Positions 37,317 to 44,868 of a stretch of DNA of 44,868 nucleotides are shown piece after piece (the first letter of the stretch is position 1; each line of letters begins with the position of its first letter). The stretch comes from Rhodospirillales bacterium 69-11. Its GTDB lineage: Bacteria; Pseudomonadota; Alphaproteobacteria; Acetobacterales; Acetobacteraceae. The notes beneath the pieces are model-generated. The model had not been told where the DNA came from, ran no database searches, and saw only the letters and a list, made by a program, of their open reading frames with translations. The DNA lies in assembly GCA_001898425.1 (NCBI GenBank), contig MKTV01000056.1, positions 104,018 through 148,885 of the forward strand. The letters are read 5' to 3'. Position numbers and translations under genes: made by a program.

Positions 37317-38354
37317 CTACTTCCCCGCCTTCTCGCGCAGGTGCATGGGCGTGACGCGCGCGGTCTCGTCGGTGACGGCGGCCGGCTGCTCCGCGGGGCC
37401 GAGACGGCGCGTCACGCGGCGCCATTGCTGCGCGAAGAAGCCGCCCGCGCCCTGCGGCATCAGGAACAGCATGGCGATCAGCAGCACGCCATAGACGGCG
37501 CCGGGCGCGGCCTTCGACACCTTGTCCGCGAGGTTGGGCACGAACTCGATGAACAGCGCGCCCACGATCGTCCCACCGATCGAGGCCGCGCCGCCGGCCA
37601 CCAGCCCCACGAACAGCGTGATCGAGACGAACACCGAAAAACTGTCGGGGGCGACGAACTGGATCGCGATCGCGCCCAGCGAGCCCGCCACCCCGGTGTA
37701 GAGCGCGCTGACCGCGAAGGTCCGGGTCTTCAGCATGGCGATGTTGATGCCCATCGCCTCGGCCGCGAGGGCATGGTCGCGGATCGCCATCATCGCGCGC
37801 CCGATGCGCCCGTGCACCAGGTTCCAGGCCAGGCCGTAGAGCACCACGCCGACCACGAAGGTGAACAGCCACAGCCACTGGTCGGGGGACAGGGGCAGGC
37901 CGAACGGCGCCTCGGGCTTGTCGATCACCAGCCCCTGCACGCCGCCGGTCCAGGTATCGATCAGCTTGTGTTTCAGGATCTGCGGGATTGCGACCGCCAG
38001 GGCGAAGGTGGTGAGCGCGAGGTACAGCCCGCCCAGCCGCAGCGCGGGCAGGCCGATCAGGAAGCCCACCGCCGCGCAGACGACGGCGGACACCGGCAGC
38101 GTCGCCCAGTACGGCACGTCCCAGGTCGTCATCAGGATCGCCGTCGTGTAGGCGCCGATCGCGTAGAACGCGCCATGACCCAGCGAGATCTGGCCGTTGA
38201 AGCCGGTGAGGATCGCGAGCCCGAGGATCGCGATGCCGTAGACCACCACCATCGTCAGCTGAAACAGGTGGTAGTCGCTGAAGGCCAGGGTGGGCCAGGC
38301 GGCGGCGGCGACGAGCAGCAGGGGCAGCAGCCAGGAGATCCGCATCGTCGTCAC
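37317..38354 (-). CDS. livM: Branched-chain amino acid-type ABC transporter permease LivM
   Basis: A 345-residue permease with about ten membrane helices. It carries the family block GFNGQISLGHGAFYAIGAYTTAIL near residue 50 and MAIRDHALAAEAMGINIAMLKTRTFAVSA with the EAA-like loop that contacts the ATPases. In characterised systems it pairs with LivH. GTG at 38354 overlaps the livH stop (GTGA); an ATG at 38345 is an alternative start. It is last of livGFHM. Such transporters also carry aromatic acids or amides, which the neighbouring paa genes make worth considering. Confidence 0.94.
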   Translation of the reverse strand: MTTMRISWLLPLLLVAAAAWPTLAFSDYHLFQLTMVVVYGIAILGLAILTGFNGQISLGHGAFYAIGAYTTAILMTTWDVPYWATLPVSAVVCAAVGFLIGLPALRLGGLYLALTTFALAVAIPQILKHKLIDTWTGGVQGLVIDKPEAPFGLPLSPDQWLWLFTFVVGVVLYGLAWNLVHGRIGRAMMAIRDHALAAEAMGINIAMLKTRTFAVSALYTGVAGSLGAIAIQFVAPDSFSVFVSITLFVGLVAGGAASIGGTIVGALFIEFVPNLADKVSKAAPGAVYGVLLIAMLFLMPQGAGGFFAQQWRRVTRRLGPAEQPAAVTDETARVTPMHLREKAGK

Positions 38355-39220
38355 ACCCGGCTGTAGAGGGTCCGGCCCATCAGGCCGGAGGGCTTCACGG
38401 TCAGCACCGCGACGATGATCACCAGCGCGAGCGTCAGCTTGAGTTCGGTGCCGACGAGATAGGCGCCGCCCAGGTTCTCGATGATGCCGACGGCGAAGCC
38501 GCCCAGCACCGCCCCCAGCGGATTGTCGATGCCGCCCAGCAGCGCACCGGCGAAGGCGTAGAGCAGGATGCCGGCCATCATGTTGGGATCGAGGAAGACG
38601 ATCGGCGCCACCATGCAGCCCGCGACCGCACCGATCGCGGCGGCGAGGCCCCAGCCCAGCGCCAGCATCCAGCCGACGCGCACGCCGACCAGCCGGGACG
38701 AGGCCGGGTTGAACGCGGCGGCGCGCATCGCGAGGCCCAGCTTGGTGTGGCGGAAGAACAGGTAGACCGCGATCAGCACGGCGAGGGTGACGCCGGTCGA
38801 TCCGAGTTCATGACCCGAGATGAAGCCCCCCAGCATGGGCTCGTCGGGGAAGGGGGAGGGAAACTGCTTGATCGTGTAGTCGAAGAACCAGCCGGAGAGG
38901 CTGTTGATGATCAGCAGCAGCCCGACGAAGACGCCGACCGACGACAGGACGGGCGCGTGGGCCATCGGGCGCATCAGCACGCGCTCGATCGCGACGCCGA
39001 TCGCGAAGGAGACGATGATGGTCAGCACGAAGGCCACCCAGTAGGGCAGGCCGAAATCGATCATCGTGAGTGCGATGTAGGTCGAGAACGTCGCCATCTC
39101 GCCCTGCGCGAAGTTCACGTGATGCGTCGCCTGGTAGATCATGACGAGTGCCAGGGCCACGCTGGCATAGATGCCACCGGTGGCGATTCCCGACATGACC
39201 TGGTGGATCAAGCCGTCCAC
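38351..39220 (-). CDS. livH: Branched-chain amino acid-type ABC transporter permease LivH
   Basis: A 289-residue permease with about eight hydrophobic helices. Family signs are the N-terminal GIATGGIYASVALALVMIYQATHHVNFAQGEMATFSTYIA and the loop TKLGLAMRAAAFNPASSRLVGVRVGWML. It forms the inner-membrane channel with LivM. It starts 38 bases after livF and overlaps livM by four bases, so one transcript is likely. Confidence 0.95.
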   Translation of the reverse strand: MDGLIHQVMSGIATGGIYASVALALVMIYQATHHVNFAQGEMATFSTYIALTMIDFGLPYWVAFVLTIIVSFAIGVAIERVLMRPMAHAPVLSSVGVFVGLLLIINSLSGWFFDYTIKQFPSPFPDEPMLGGFISGHELGSTGVTLAVLIAVYLFFRHTKLGLAMRAAAFNPASSRLVGVRVGWMLALGWGLAAAIGAVAGCMVAPIVFLDPNMMAGILLYAFAGALLGGIDNPLGAVLGGFAVGIIENLGGAYLVGTELKLTLALVIIVAVLTVKPSGLMGRTLYSRV

Positions 39221-39258
39221 GCGCGTTGCTCCCTCGACGTGTTTTTCGTTTGGCCGCG

Positions 39259-39969
39259 TCAGTATCCGAGATACGAGCGGCGGATGGATTCGTCCTTGCT
39301 GATCTCGGCGGCCGCGCCCGACACGACGATGCGTCCGGTCTCCAGCAGGTAGGCCTCTTCCGCGAAGGCCAGGGCGAGGTTGGCGTTCTGCTCGACCAGC
39401 AGGATGCCCACGCGCTCCTCCTCGCGGATGCGGCGCATGATGCCGAAGATCTCCTGCACGATCAGGGGCGCGAGGCCGAAGGACGGCTCGTCCAGCAGCA
39501 AGAGGCGCGGGCGCAGCAGCAGCGCACGGGCGATGGCCAGCATCTGCTGCTCCCCGCCCGAGAGCGTGCCGGCCTGCTGGCGGTAGCGTTGCTTCAGGCG
39601 CGGGAAGTAGTCGAACATCTTCTCGAAATCGGCCGCCACGTCGCGGTCGTTGCGCGTGTAGGCCCCGAGCTTCATGTTCTCTTCGACGGTGAGTTCCATG
39701 AAGGTGCCGCGGCCGTCGGGCACGTGGGCGACGCCGCGCCGCACGACGTCCTCGGTGGCGCGGCCGTCGATGCGGGTGCCGGCCAGCCAGATCTCGCCCT
39801 CGGTGCGGACCATGCCGCAGATGGCGCGCAGGGTGGTGGTCTTGCCCGCGCCGTTCGCGCCCAGCAGCGCGGTGACGCCGCCTTCGGAGACCCGGAAGTC
39901 GATGCCGTGCAGGACCTTGGTCTCGCCGTAGGCGGCGCGCAGGCCCTTGGCCTCAAGCAGCGCCGGCAT
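39259..39969 (-). CDS. livF: ABC transporter ATP-binding protein LivF
   Basis: A 236-residue ATPase: Walker A LLGANGAGKTTTLR (about 35-48), signature TLSGGEQQMLAIARAL, Walker B RLLLLDEPSFGLAP and the switch His region ILLVEQNANLAL. LivF pairs with LivG. Its start overlaps the 3' end of livG by 17 bases. Confidence 0.96.
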   Translation of the reverse strand: MPALLEAKGLRAAYGETKVLHGIDFRVSEGGVTALLGANGAGKTTTLRAICGMVRTEGEIWLAGTRIDGRATEDVVRRGVAHVPDGRGTFMELTVEENMKLGAYTRNDRDVAADFEKMFDYFPRLKQRYRQQAGTLSGGEQQMLAIARALLLRPRLLLLDEPSFGLAPLIVQEIFGIMRRIREEERVGILLVEQNANLALAFAEEAYLLETGRIVVSGAAAEISKDESIRRSYLGY

Positions 39970-40759
39970 GCGTGTCCTCCTGCGTGTCGCCGAGATAGGC
40001 GCGGATCACCTCCGGCTCGTTGCGGACTTCGTCGGGCGTTCCGTCGGCGATCTTCATGCCGAACTCGAGCGCCACGACCTTGTCGGAGACGCGCATGACC
40101 AGGCTCATGTGGTGCTCGACCAGCAGGACGCTGAGGTTGAAGTGGTCGCGGACCTGCTGGATGACGCGGGCGAGGTCGTCGACCTCGCTGTGGTTCAGGC
40201 CGGCCGCGGGCTCGTCCAGCAGCAGCAGCTTGGGGCTGCCGATCAGGGCGCGGGCGAGTTCGACGCGCTTCTGGAAGCCGAAGGGCAGCGTGCCGGCGGG
40301 GCGCTGCGCGACCGCGCGCAGGTCGAGGAGATCGAGCAGGTCGTCGCAGCGCGCCTCGGCCGCGCGGTCTTCCTGCCGCACGAAGGGCAGGCGCAGCGCG
40401 TTGGCGACGAAGCCGGAGCGGCCGAGGTGATGGGCGCCCACCAGGATGTTGTCGCGCACGCTGAGCGGGCGGAACAGGGCCACGTTCTGGAAGGTCCGGC
40501 CGAGGCCGATGCCCGCCATGCGCCAGCGGGGCAGGCCGGTGAGCGACTGTCCCTCGAACTGGATGTCGCCCTCGGTGTAGCGATAGATACCGCTGATACA
40601 ATTGAACAGCGTGGTCTTGCCGGAGCCGTTCGGGCCGATCAGGCCGCAGATCTGGCCGTAGCCCACGTCGAACGAGACACCGCCCAGCGCGACGACGCCG
40701 CCGAAGCGCATCTTGACACCGGAAATGCGGAGCAGGGGACGCTGCGGGTCGGCTGGCAT
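39953..40759 (-). CDS. livG: ABC transporter ATP-binding protein LivG
   Basis: A 268-residue ATPase, first gene of livGFHM. Walker A IGPNGSGKTTLFN (about 41-53), the LivG-specific insertion after it, signature GTLPFGFQKRVELARAL (here FGFQKR in place of SGGQ), and Walker B KLLLLDEPAAGLNHSEV. The ATG at 40759 (MPADPQRPLLRISGVKMRFGG) gives normal length. No periplasmic binding protein gene (livK type) lies in or next to the operon in this window. Confidence 0.95.
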   Translation of the reverse strand: MPADPQRPLLRISGVKMRFGGVVALGGVSFDVGYGQICGLIGPNGSGKTTLFNCISGIYRYTEGDIQFEGQSLTGLPRWRMAGIGLGRTFQNVALFRPLSVRDNILVGAHHLGRSGFVANALRLPFVRQEDRAAEARCDDLLDLLDLRAVAQRPAGTLPFGFQKRVELARALIGSPKLLLLDEPAAGLNHSEVDDLARVIQQVRDHFNLSVLLVEHHMSLVMRVSDKVVALEFGMKIADGTPDEVRNEPEVIRAYLGDTQEDTHAGAA

Positions 40760-41150
40760 CACGCCCTGCGGATCGACGGCAGGCACGACCAGCACGCAGC
40801 GCGCAGCATGAAGCGGCGGCTTTCCATCCGTTTCCTCATTCTTATGCCGTCTCGGTTGAACCCGATCGGCTCGTTCCCAGACACGCTGAAGGTGACGAAG
40901 CGAGGTCGCAGTGTCAATCGTCGAGAAAGGGCCGGCGTGCCCCCCGGTGGCGGCCCGCCGGGGGCGCCGTTCCGCACCGGTTCGGGGCGCGATGGCCCTG
41001 GTTGTCTCGTCGGGCGGAGCATGCGAGAGGAAAGGCGATCTGCGTCTGGCGAGACAGGGATCGGACCGGGCACGATCGGGGCATTGCCGCGGCGTCGAGG
41101 CCGGTTCCGCTGCCGGAGTCGCGGGATGAGGCGACGTATTAGGAATGGCG
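40760..41150. other. Divergent gap between liv operon and glycosyltransferase gene
   Basis: A 391-base gap without a supported gene. It should hold promoters for both directions; one weak minus-strand candidate is listed separately. AGGA at 41141-41144 is the ribosome site for the glycosyltransferase. No repeat-family copy is present. Confidence 0.5.
40889..40917 (-). promoter_or_regulatory. Weak candidate promoter for livGFHM
   Basis: The minus strand has a perfect -35 hexamer TTGACA (40917-40912), then a 17-base spacer and CACCTT (40894-40889) at the -10 position. The -10 is poor, so the call rests mostly on the -35, its spacing and its position about 130 bases before the livG ATG. Confidence 0.3.
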
Positions 41151-42158
41151 ATGCTTGACGACCAACTGACGATCACCGCGATCATCCCGCTTTATAATGG
41201 CGCTCGTTTCATCGAGGACTCACTGAACAGCGTCCTGGCGCAGACGCGCCCGCCGCAGGAGATCCTGGTGGTCGATGACGGATCGACCGACGACGGCGCG
41301 GCCGTGGTGGAACGGTTCATCGAGAAGCATCCGCAGGTCCAGCTGCTGCGAAAGGCGAACGGGGGCCAGTCCGCGGCGCGGAACTTCGCGGTGAAGCATT
41401 CCACGGGGCGGCTGATCGCGCTGCTGGACCAGGACGACATGTGGTACCCCCACCACCTCGAGCGCCTGGTCGAGCCGTTCTTCAAGCAGCGGCCCATCCC
41501 GTTGGGGTGGGTCTACTGCAACCTCGACGAGGTCGACATCACCGGGCAGATGGTGACGCGCGATGCGTTGCGGGCGCTGAGCTACGTCAAGCATCCGAAG
41601 CGGGATCTGCTGGGCTGCCTGCAGACCGACATGTTCGTGCTGCCGTCGGCGTCCCTGATCTCACGCGAGGCCTTCGAAGCGGTGGGCGGCTTCGACGAGT
41701 CCCTGTCCGGCTTCGAGGACGACGACCTGTTCCTGCGCATCTTCCGCGCCGGATACGACAACGTGTACATCGACGAAGCGCTGACGAAGTGGCGGATCTT
41801 CACCGGCAGCGCGTCATTCTCCGCGCGCATGGCGCGAAGCCGCATGATCTACGTCCGCAAGCTGCTGGAGATGTTCCCGGACCAGCCGGACCGTGAGTTC
41901 TATTACAGCCGCGACGCGATCGCGCCGCGGTTCCTGCCGTGGCTCGTCCGCGAGTACATGATGGCGTTGCGGCGCGGCGACACGGCCACCGCGCTTTCGG
42001 CGGCGGAGGATCTGCGGTTCGTCGCCCACTATCACCGGCCCCGCGTGCGGGCCACGGTCGAGATGCTGACCCCGATCCTGCGCCGCCCTGCGCTTGCGCG
42101 GACGCTGCTGCCGGTCAGCGACACGGTGCGGCCGCTGCTCCGCCGGATCTTCCGCTGA
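41151..42158 (+). CDS. Family 2 glycosyltransferase
   Basis: A 335-residue GT-A-fold transferase. It starts with ITAIIPLYNGARFIEDSLNSVLAQT; nucleotide-sugar binding is shown by EILVVDDGSTDDG, and the metal-binding DxD-like motif by LIALLDQDDMWYPHH. GGFDESLSGFEDDDLFLRIFRAGY contains the ED acceptor-site acids. GT2 enzymes of this kind build exopolysaccharide, O-antigen or protein glycans; the acceptor is unknown. The second ATG (41151) is chosen since AGGA at 41141-41144 is six bases before it and touches the earlier ATG at 41145. The methyltransferase gene follows after 25 bases. Confidence 0.93.
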   Translation: MLDDQLTITAIIPLYNGARFIEDSLNSVLAQTRPPQEILVVDDGSTDDGAAVVERFIEKHPQVQLLRKANGGQSAARNFAVKHSTGRLIALLDQDDMWYPHHLERLVEPFFKQRPIPLGWVYCNLDEVDITGQMVTRDALRALSYVKHPKRDLLGCLQTDMFVLPSASLISREAFEAVGGFDESLSGFEDDDLFLRIFRAGYDNVYIDEALTKWRIFTGSASFSARMARSRMIYVRKLLEMFPDQPDREFYYSRDAIAPRFLPWLVREYMMALRRGDTATALSAAEDLRFVAHYHRPRVRATVEMLTPILRRPALARTLLPVSDTVRPLLRRIFR

Positions 42159-42183
42159 TTCCTGCCGCCGACCGGAGAAGACC

Positions 42184-43263
42184 ATGACCGAAGACGAAGC
42201 GGCTGCGGAATTGGACGCGATCGCCTCGCGGCACTACGCCGAAGGCGACGTCACGCGGAAGCATCGGAGCTATTTCGAAGGGTACGCCCATCTCCTCGCG
42301 CATCGCCGCGAAGAACCGCTGCGCATCCTCGAGCTCGGCGTTTCCTCCGGCGCGTCTCTGCTGATCTGGCGCGACTTCCTGCCGAATGCGCAGATCGTGG
42401 GGATCGACATCGCCGAGATGCCTGAGCGGGTCCGCGACCAGCCGCGAATCCACCTCCTCCAGGGCAGTCAGGACGATCCGGCCATCCTGGATCGGGCCGG
42501 CTGGCTCGCCGGAGGCGGGTTCGACCTGATCATCGATGACGCATCGCATATCGGGTTTCTGACGAAGCGATCTCTGGTCCATCTGTTTCCGCGCTGGCTG
42601 GTGCCTGGCGGCCATTACGTGATCGAGGATATCGGCACCGGGTTCATGCCGGAATACCCCGATGGCATCGCCTTCGAGGCCCCGCCCTGGGCGGATGCCG
42701 TGGCCGGGACCAAAGAATTCCCAAGCAGCCAGTTCGGGATGATCGGGGTGGCGAAGCAGTTGCTGGACCACATGATGCAGCCGCTCGCCACGGGCGAGCC
42801 GTCCTATCTGCCGATCGACAGCCTGTCCATGACCGCGAACATCGTGTTCGTGAGGAAGGGCACGCAGCCTGGCGCTGCCGCTCCGGGCGCTCTGCCGGGG
42901 GGTGACTTCGCCGGTCCGGGCTCGCTCTGGGGGCGCCGCGAGCAGATCCTGCGCCAGCTCGCGCAGCTGGAATCGGTGCCGGAGCGGCTCGAGGCCGTGG
43001 GCGGCACGGTGGACGGGCTGATTGGCACGGTGGGTGAGCTCTCCGGCGCCTTGGGCGGGCTCACCAGTTCCACCGGGGAGGTGGAGGGGCGCGTGTCGCG
43101 GCTTGGCGGCCGGCTGGATGAGGCGGAGACGACGGTGAACGTGCTTGCGCGCGAGCTGGGCAGCCAGGGCGAGCGGCTGACCGCGCTGGAAACGGTCGTC
43201 GGGCGGGCCCTGGCGCGTCTCGGGGGTGTGCGACGGGTCTGGGGGCGGTTGCGCGGCGGCTGA
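42184..43263 (+). CDS. Class I SAM-dependent methyltransferase-like protein with a C-terminal coiled coil
   Basis: A 359-residue protein. Residues 1-220 form a methyltransferase-like domain: motif I LRILELGVSSGASLLIW, the acidic loop IVGIDIAEMP and FDLIIDDASHIGFLTKRSLVHLFPRWLVPGGHYVIEDIGTG. This fits the group that includes macrolide O-methyltransferases (MycE-like) and sugar methyltransferases. After a Pro/Gly linker (about 225-245), residues 250-350 form long amphipathic helices with heptad-like spacing (REQILRQLAQLESVPERLEAV; RVSRLGGRLDEAETTVNVLA), probably for oligomerisation. GGAGAAG at 42174-42180 supports the start. It is likely co-transcribed with the GT2 gene, so it may methylate the glycan made there. 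Confidence 0.85.
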   Translation: MTEDEAAAELDAIASRHYAEGDVTRKHRSYFEGYAHLLAHRREEPLRILELGVSSGASLLIWRDFLPNAQIVGIDIAEMPERVRDQPRIHLLQGSQDDPAILDRAGWLAGGGFDLIIDDASHIGFLTKRSLVHLFPRWLVPGGHYVIEDIGTGFMPEYPDGIAFEAPPWADAVAGTKEFPSSQFGMIGVAKQLLDHMMQPLATGEPSYLPIDSLSMTANIVFVRKGTQPGAAAPGALPGGDFAGPGSLWGRREQILRQLAQLESVPERLEAVGGTVDGLIGTVGELSGALGGLTSSTGEVEGRVSRLGGRLDEAETTVNVLARELGSQGERLTALETVVGRALARLGGVRRVWGRLRGG

Positions 43264-43366
43264 CCCGTCCTGGTGGCGGTGACGTTCGGTCCGGGCGACC
43301 CGGCGGACCGGTCGCGTCTGGGCTGAGGCGCGCGGTGCGGCGCCTGGGAGCGGGGTGTTGGAATGA

Positions 43367-43402
43367 AAAAACCCCAGGCAGGGGATCCTGCCTGGGGTTT
43401 TT
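43367..43402. terminator. Bidirectional Rho-independent terminator
   Basis: A perfect 16-bp stem: left arm 43367-43382 (AAAAACCCCAGGCAGG), loop GGAT, right arm 43387-43402 (CCTGCCTGGGGTTTTT). A-runs on the left and T-runs on the right make it work in both directions, as suits its place between the convergent methyltransferase and repeat-protein genes. Confidence 0.95.
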
Positions 43403-43423
43403 GCTGCCGATCTGCGGCGGGGG

Positions 43424-44868
43424 TCAGCCGTAGAAGATCTTGCCGTTCAGCTGGCTGGTGCTGGTGAGGTTGGAGAAGGTGATCTGGGTGTTGTCGGACA
43501 GGGTCAGCGTCACGCCGCTGGCGTTCACCTGGGCGTTCTGCAGCAGGCTGTTTGCCGACTGGGACGAGTTGTAGCCCAGCAGGAAGAGGGAGTCGTCGCT
43601 GCTGAAGTCCGTGACGTAGTCGTGCAGGCCCTGGGTATTGGCGTTGAAGAACATGAAGTAGTCGCTGCCTGCGTTGCCGGTCATGGTGTCCGAGCCGGCG
43701 CCGGCGAGCATCGTATCGGACCCGGAGCCGCCCACCATGGAGGTGGTTTCCGAACCGAGGGTGGAGGCCGCGAAGAAGTTGTTGCCCGAGGACCCGGCGG
43801 CGTTGAGCGTCTCGCTGCCGCCCGAGGCGACGAGGGTGGCCGAGCCGAGGCTGCCGCTGAAGTTGATGACCGATCCGGAGCCGCCGAAGATGGTGGATCC
43901 GCCCGTGCCGGCGACGATGTTCGCGGTCTGGTTGCTGTTCGCACCGAACACCAGACCGCCGCTGCCGACCGAGACATCGGTGGTGGCGCCGCTGGCGCCG
44001 ACCACGGTGGAGGTGCCGGCGCCGCCGACGAAGGAGAGGCCGCCGCCGCCATCGAACACCACGGCGCTGCTGCTGGCCTGGACCGTCGCGGGGCTGGCCG
44101 CGCCGGTGAGGACGGTGTCATTGGACCCGTTGATCACCAGGTTGAGCGTGCCGTTGCCGAACAGCTGGTTGCCGCTGCCGCCCAGGGTGACGGTGGAGGT
44201 GCCGCTGCCGAGGCCGATCGTGTCGTTGCTGCCGTTGTCGACCAGGTTCAGCGAGCCGCTGCCGCCGATCAGGAGGCCGTTGCCGCCGGACATGGTCACC
44301 AGGGCGTTGTCAGCCCCGCTCATCAGGATGCCGACGCCCGTGCCGGTGGCGACGACCCGGCCCGCGCCGGAGGCGAGGATGACGGTGTCGTTGGTGCCGC
44401 TCGAGAGGATGACGTTGCTGAGACCGTCGGCGACCAGGAGGTTCGTGCCGCCGCCACCCGCGAGAGTGCCGCTGCCGGCGCCGAAGACGGTGTCATCGGT
44501 CCCGGGGGCGTCCGCGCCGGAGAGCTGGTAGCTCGACCCGTTCGCCGAGATGAAGTTGTCGCCGCCCGTGGCTGCCACGGTGCTGGTGCCGGAGAGGAAG
44601 TAGACGCCGCCCGTGCTGTTCCCGAGCAGCGTCGTGTTCGACGCGGTGATCGTGGATGGGGCGGTCGAGTTGTCGATGATGTAGTTCCAGCCGGACCCCA
44701 CGGTGACGTTCGGCCCGGTGTTGCCGTCGATCAGCAGCTCCGTGACCGTGTTGCCGCCGGCGGTGGTCGGGGGGATCGTCGACGGGCCGGAAGCGGGCAC
44801 CGTTGCTGCGACGTCGACTGTTCCGCCACTTGCCGTCACCGCGCCGAGCTGACCGGAGATGACGTTCG
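43424..44868 (-). CDS. Large repeat-rich secreted protein with RTX-like C-terminus (5' part outside window)
   Basis: The frame is open to the right edge, so 481 C-terminal residues are visible and the N-terminus is missing. Most is a Gly/Ser/Thr/Asn-rich, Asp-poor beta-repeat (units such as GSNDTIGLGSGTSTVTLGGSGNQLFGNG), likely a beta-solenoid. Near the end are RTX-type nonapeptides (GGSGSDTMLAGAGSDTMTGNAGSDYFMFF). Then comes a tail like serralysin/T1SS substrates: HDYVTDFSSDDSLFLLGY and ITFSNLTSTSQLNGKIFYG. It is probably a type I-secreted adhesin or surface protein. No HlyB/D/TolC genes lie in the window. It shares a strong terminator with the convergent GT2-methyltransferase pair. Confidence 0.85.
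   Translation of the reverse strand, partial: NVISGQLGAVTASGGTVDVAATVPASGPSTIPPTTAGGNTVTELLIDGNTGPNVTVGSGWNYIIDNSTAPSTITASNTTLLGNSTGGVYFLSGTSTVAATGGDNFISANGSSYQLSGADAPGTDDTVFGAGSGTLAGGGGTNLLVADGLSNVILSSGTNDTVILASGAGRVVATGTGVGILMSGADNALVTMSGGNGLLIGGSGSLNLVDNGSNDTIGLGSGTSTVTLGGSGNQLFGNGTLNLVINGSNDTVLTGAASPATVQASSSAVVFDGGGGLSFVGGAGTSTVVGASGATTDVSVGSGGLVFGANSNQTANIVAGTGGSTIFGGSGSVINFSGSLGSATLVASGGSETLNAAGSSGNNFFAASTLGSETTSMVGGSGSDTMLAGAGSDTMTGNAGSDYFMFFNANTQGLHDYVTDFSSDDSLFLLGYNSSQSANSLLQNAQVNASGVTLTLSDNTQITFSNLTSTSQLNGKIFYG

Noticed and set aside
40911-41129. A small protein of 72 residues in the liv/glycosyltransferase gap
   Set aside because: No ribosome site, no recognisable pattern and a biased Arg/Ala/Gly composition typical of non-coding GC-rich sequence.

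Overview
The window is very GC-rich, gene-dense bacterial chromosome. The gatCAB order with ruvX divergent beside it, the mdh-sucC-sucD order, a PaoABC-type aldehyde oxidoreductase and the liv/paa catabolic genes all suggest an alphaproteobacterium, most likely of the Acetobacteraceae (Rhodospirillales). That placement is my inference from gene order and protein character; no search was run.

Layout. 1-4.3 kb: tail of an unknown gene, glyoxalase I, ruvX (minus) and the gatCAB operon for tRNA-dependent amidation. 4.3-9.3 kb: a TrpD-like glycosyltransferase, a CbiX-type chelatase, a cupin protein with a long basic disordered tail, a RidA protein and two adjacent M23/LytM proteins, one of which has lost a metal ligand. 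9.4-13.2 kb: a periplasmic molybdenum aldehyde oxidoreductase (paoABC). 13.2-21.8 kb: a complete potassium-uptake operon read on the minus strand as [27-aa membrane peptide]-kdpF-kdpA-kdpB-kdpC-kdpD-kdpE-[PTS IIA-like protein], with a candidate KdpE-type direct repeat in front. 22.1-25.2 kb: TCA-cycle genes mdh-sucC-sucD. 25.3-32.6 kb: mixed accessory genes (Baeyer-Villiger-type monooxygenase, an unrecognised 181-aa protein, DoxX, a serine hydrolase, a DUF1275 membrane protein, NDH-2). 33-40.8 kb: a minus-strand catabolic block, livG-livF-livH-livM, then SDR, carboxymuconolactone-decarboxylase-like protein, paaG, paaI and paaK. 41.1-44.9 kb: a GT2 glycosyltransferase and a methyltransferase with a coiled-coil tail, converging on the 3' end of a large repeat-rich secreted protein that runs off the window.

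The most striking non-genic feature is a dispersed palindromic repeat family with the core GTGTCATGGCC / GGCCATGACAC. It occurs at six loci. Five are intergenic, always just 3' of at least one gene and never in a divergent promoter gap. The sixth is a hairpin core sitting in frame inside the TrpD-like gene, where it encodes an apparent extra peptide. Full copies form a nested cruciform, and some loci are tandem arrays. A second, unrelated inverted-repeat family lies at about 32.6-32.9 kb. No rRNA, tRNA, CRISPR array, transposase or phage gene was recognised.
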